This document shows positions 62,111-64,000 of a stretch of DNA of 64,000 nt, one piece after another. The notes under the pieces were generated by a model. The model made no database searches. It had not been told where the DNA came from and worked only from the letters and a program-made list of their open reading frames with translations. Made by a program: the position numbers and the translations under genes. Each line of letters opens with the position of its first letter. Position 1 is the stretch's first letter. The DNA is taken from NCBI RefSeq assembly GCF_002775205.1, contig NC_036459.1, forward strand, positions 19,514,312 to 19,578,311, given 5' to 3'. Origin of the DNA: Xiphophorus maculatus. Taxonomy: Eukaryota; Chordata; Actinopteri; Cyprinodontiformes; Poeciliidae.

Positions 62111-63433
62111 TATATTGCTGCTGCTGCTGTAAGCAGAAAATAAAAGAAGTTTTACGGAGAATAATATTCTGGATGAGTTTAAGAATATTGTTTGCCAAAA
62201 TCACACGGTGTAGCTACACTTTCTTTTATATGTACCAGTAATTGAATCTTTTTCAGGCAATTGGTTGCATAAATTAAAGTAAATACGGTCTATTTTCCTG
62301 CTCCACATACTTAGTTAGCAATTTGCCAGTTAGCTTCCCAGTCTGAACTTCTGGGCAATGTCTTGATTCAGTCAAATTGTCTATCCTGTATCTCCTGAAC
62401 TCTGATATTTTGCTCGCTGGTCTTCAGCGTGCTTTGAATGCAGTATCGGGTTTCTCTTACTTTAACCCGCCCAACTTGCACCTGATTGGCATGTTAGCCT
62501 TTTGATTCCCTCCCAGCGAGGCGGTGCTTCACAAAGCAAACTGTTTGTCAAACTGTTGATCTGCCTCATGGCTGTTTTAGAAGATATGGTGACTGAGTTT
62601 TAGAGAGTACTAGCCGGCTCATGCAGCTTGTTTTTACTAGATGGCTGTCCTAAAAGTACATATCTTTAAAATATGAATAAATACGTACAATTCCATAATT
62701 ATTCGATCCAACGGTTATAGAAGTTTTGTAATAATGCAATTCAGGTATTTTATATTTTCTGGACTAAAGGAGGATTTCAGTTCAACACCTGTGGTTTCTT
62801 AATGTAAGTGTTTCTGCTACTGGACAAGAAACAGGGTTAAAAGAGGATTTAGAAAGCAAAATACAAAGATGATAGTTGTTTTTACCGAGAGCAAGGCTGT
62901 GACTAGTTATCAGGATGGAATGAGACCTGTAATGAGACCTGTAAAATATTTTTGGACACAGCCATCCGCAGGAGCAAGATGAAGCAAGAACATCGCAACA
63001 CCAGATGTATTTTTTCATCCTTATATCCGTGATTTAAAACTATTTTTAATTTTGTGTCATCTTAAAGATGGAAAGAGTCAATTATTTTTTCACCCATGGA
63101 AAAGTGTAAAGTGTTTATTATGAGTAGGATTAACCAAGCTGAAGGAAAACGAAGAAAAAGGATAAATAAATATTCATCGATACAGAACCGAATCAGCAAA
63201 TATGAACTTATGAAACTATTGAAACCTTGAAGAATTTTACATTGTGTAAGATATTTAAGAAAATAATATTGAATCTGCGTTCATGAATTTCTTTATTTGG
63301 TAAAATACGTTTACCTTTTGTTTTGTTGAACACCAGACATCTCATCTCTTTTCCACAGTTTTTTTCCCACTTAGTTCCACTACTGCTGTGGATTTTATAG
63401 TCAATGTTTAAAGCCAGCACAGAGTCTAAAGCG

Positions 63434-63665
63434 ATGGAGGAAATTTACGTCAATATGGAACCTGTTGGAAAAACCGCATCTAATCACACAGGTAAGAACA
63501 AAGTTACAGAGAAATCTAGCATGTATTGAATTCAATTTTGCTAAGGTTGAGGTTTTTGTTAAGGTTGGAGCAGCTCCAAAGAGAGGCTCTGCCTCCGTGC
63601 GGCTGTCTGTTTGGGAATCCTGAATGTTTTACTTTTGGCTGAACTCATCACCCTCAGCGTTCACA
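63434..63665 (+). CDS. C-type-lectin-like type II receptor, first two coding exons
   Basis: Exon 63434-63491 (ATG at 63434) ends in phase 1 at ACAG/GTAAGA. Exon 63564-63665 continues in phase and ends in phase 1 at CACA/GTGAGT. The peptide begins MEEIYVNMEPVG and has no signal peptide. A basic stop-transfer flank (SSSKERLCLR) precedes a membrane segment (AAVCLGILNVLLLAELITL). This cytoplasmic-tail plus signal-anchor layout matches the CD209/CLEC4-like lectin receptors expanded in teleosts; EEIYVN resembles a tyrosine signalling motif. The stalk and lectin domain would lie beyond the window, so the lectin call is inference. Confidence 0.75.
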
Positions 63666-64000
63666 GTGAGTCTTGTTTTAGTCATCTTAAAGATGTAAAA
63701 AGACTAGATTTTGTGTTTCTGTTATATAAAAAAAAAAAAGTCATTGTTCCCCTTCTAAAATCAAACTGATCAAATAGCAAAGGTTTAAAAAGAATAAAGC
63801 TTAGTGACTCAAAGTGCTGCAGAGAGGTGAAACATTACACATGAGTTTGATTCATTTCCAGCAATGGTTGCATTTGCAGCCATTTAGGTTAGCGTGTCTT
63901 TAATATCTTCTCTTTTTTCAAACTATTTACCCAACGATTCATTGTTCAGTGTTACCTCAGTTTAAATTCTACAGGCATAACCAAAATCATGAAACTATTT

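Overview
The window is vertebrate nuclear DNA, almost certainly from a teleost fish. Genes are split by introns with GT-AG splice sites. The two best-recognised genes, snx4 and ttll12, align closely with their vertebrate orthologues. Introns and spacers are packed with fish-type mobile DNA: Tc1-like relics, hAT elements with 8-bp target duplications, an L2-type LINE, solo LTRs and GATA arrays. The last gene begins like a teleost C-type-lectin type II receptor. I cannot name the species. All exon boundaries were read by eye from splice consensus, phase and remembered family similarity; no search was run.

Layout. 69-4031 (+): the last four exons of a gene I do not recognise, with an L2-type LINE in its last intron. 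6688-15490 (+): complete snx4 (sorting nexin 4; 14 exons, 433 aa), a PX-BAR protein of endosomal recycling and autophagy. 18305-35016 (+): complete ttll12 (14 exons, 627 aa), a SET-like plus TTL-like protein. 35017-38400: relics of Tc1 elements, one split by an 820-bp hAT element. 38406-44864 (+): a CCAAT/TATA promoter, a probable non-coding first exon, and a gene whose main exon (about 720 codons) encodes an acidic, disordered, probably nuclear protein with a SUMO-interacting-type motif. 45455-47390: diverged teleost repeat. 49811-52707 (-): a PB1-domain gene of the fish SAMD3-like family, intact across four exons except for one in-frame TGA. 53938-57475: a hAT element with arms of about 350 bp, a surviving BED-finger exon, a second hAT element nested in one arm, and a GATA array that a putative solo LTR appears to have split. 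57480-63433: repeat-rich spacer. 63434-63665 (+): the first two coding exons of a C-type-lectin-like receptor that runs off the window.

The genes do not form one pathway. The three genes on the left and the SIM-motif gene point the same way, the PB1 gene is convergent with the SIM-motif gene, and the lectin gene starts a new locus. The most notable items are the SIM-motif gene, the single stop in the PB1 gene, a possible GC-AG intron in ttll12, and the nested-transposon stratigraphy, in which several insertions can be ordered from target-site duplications.
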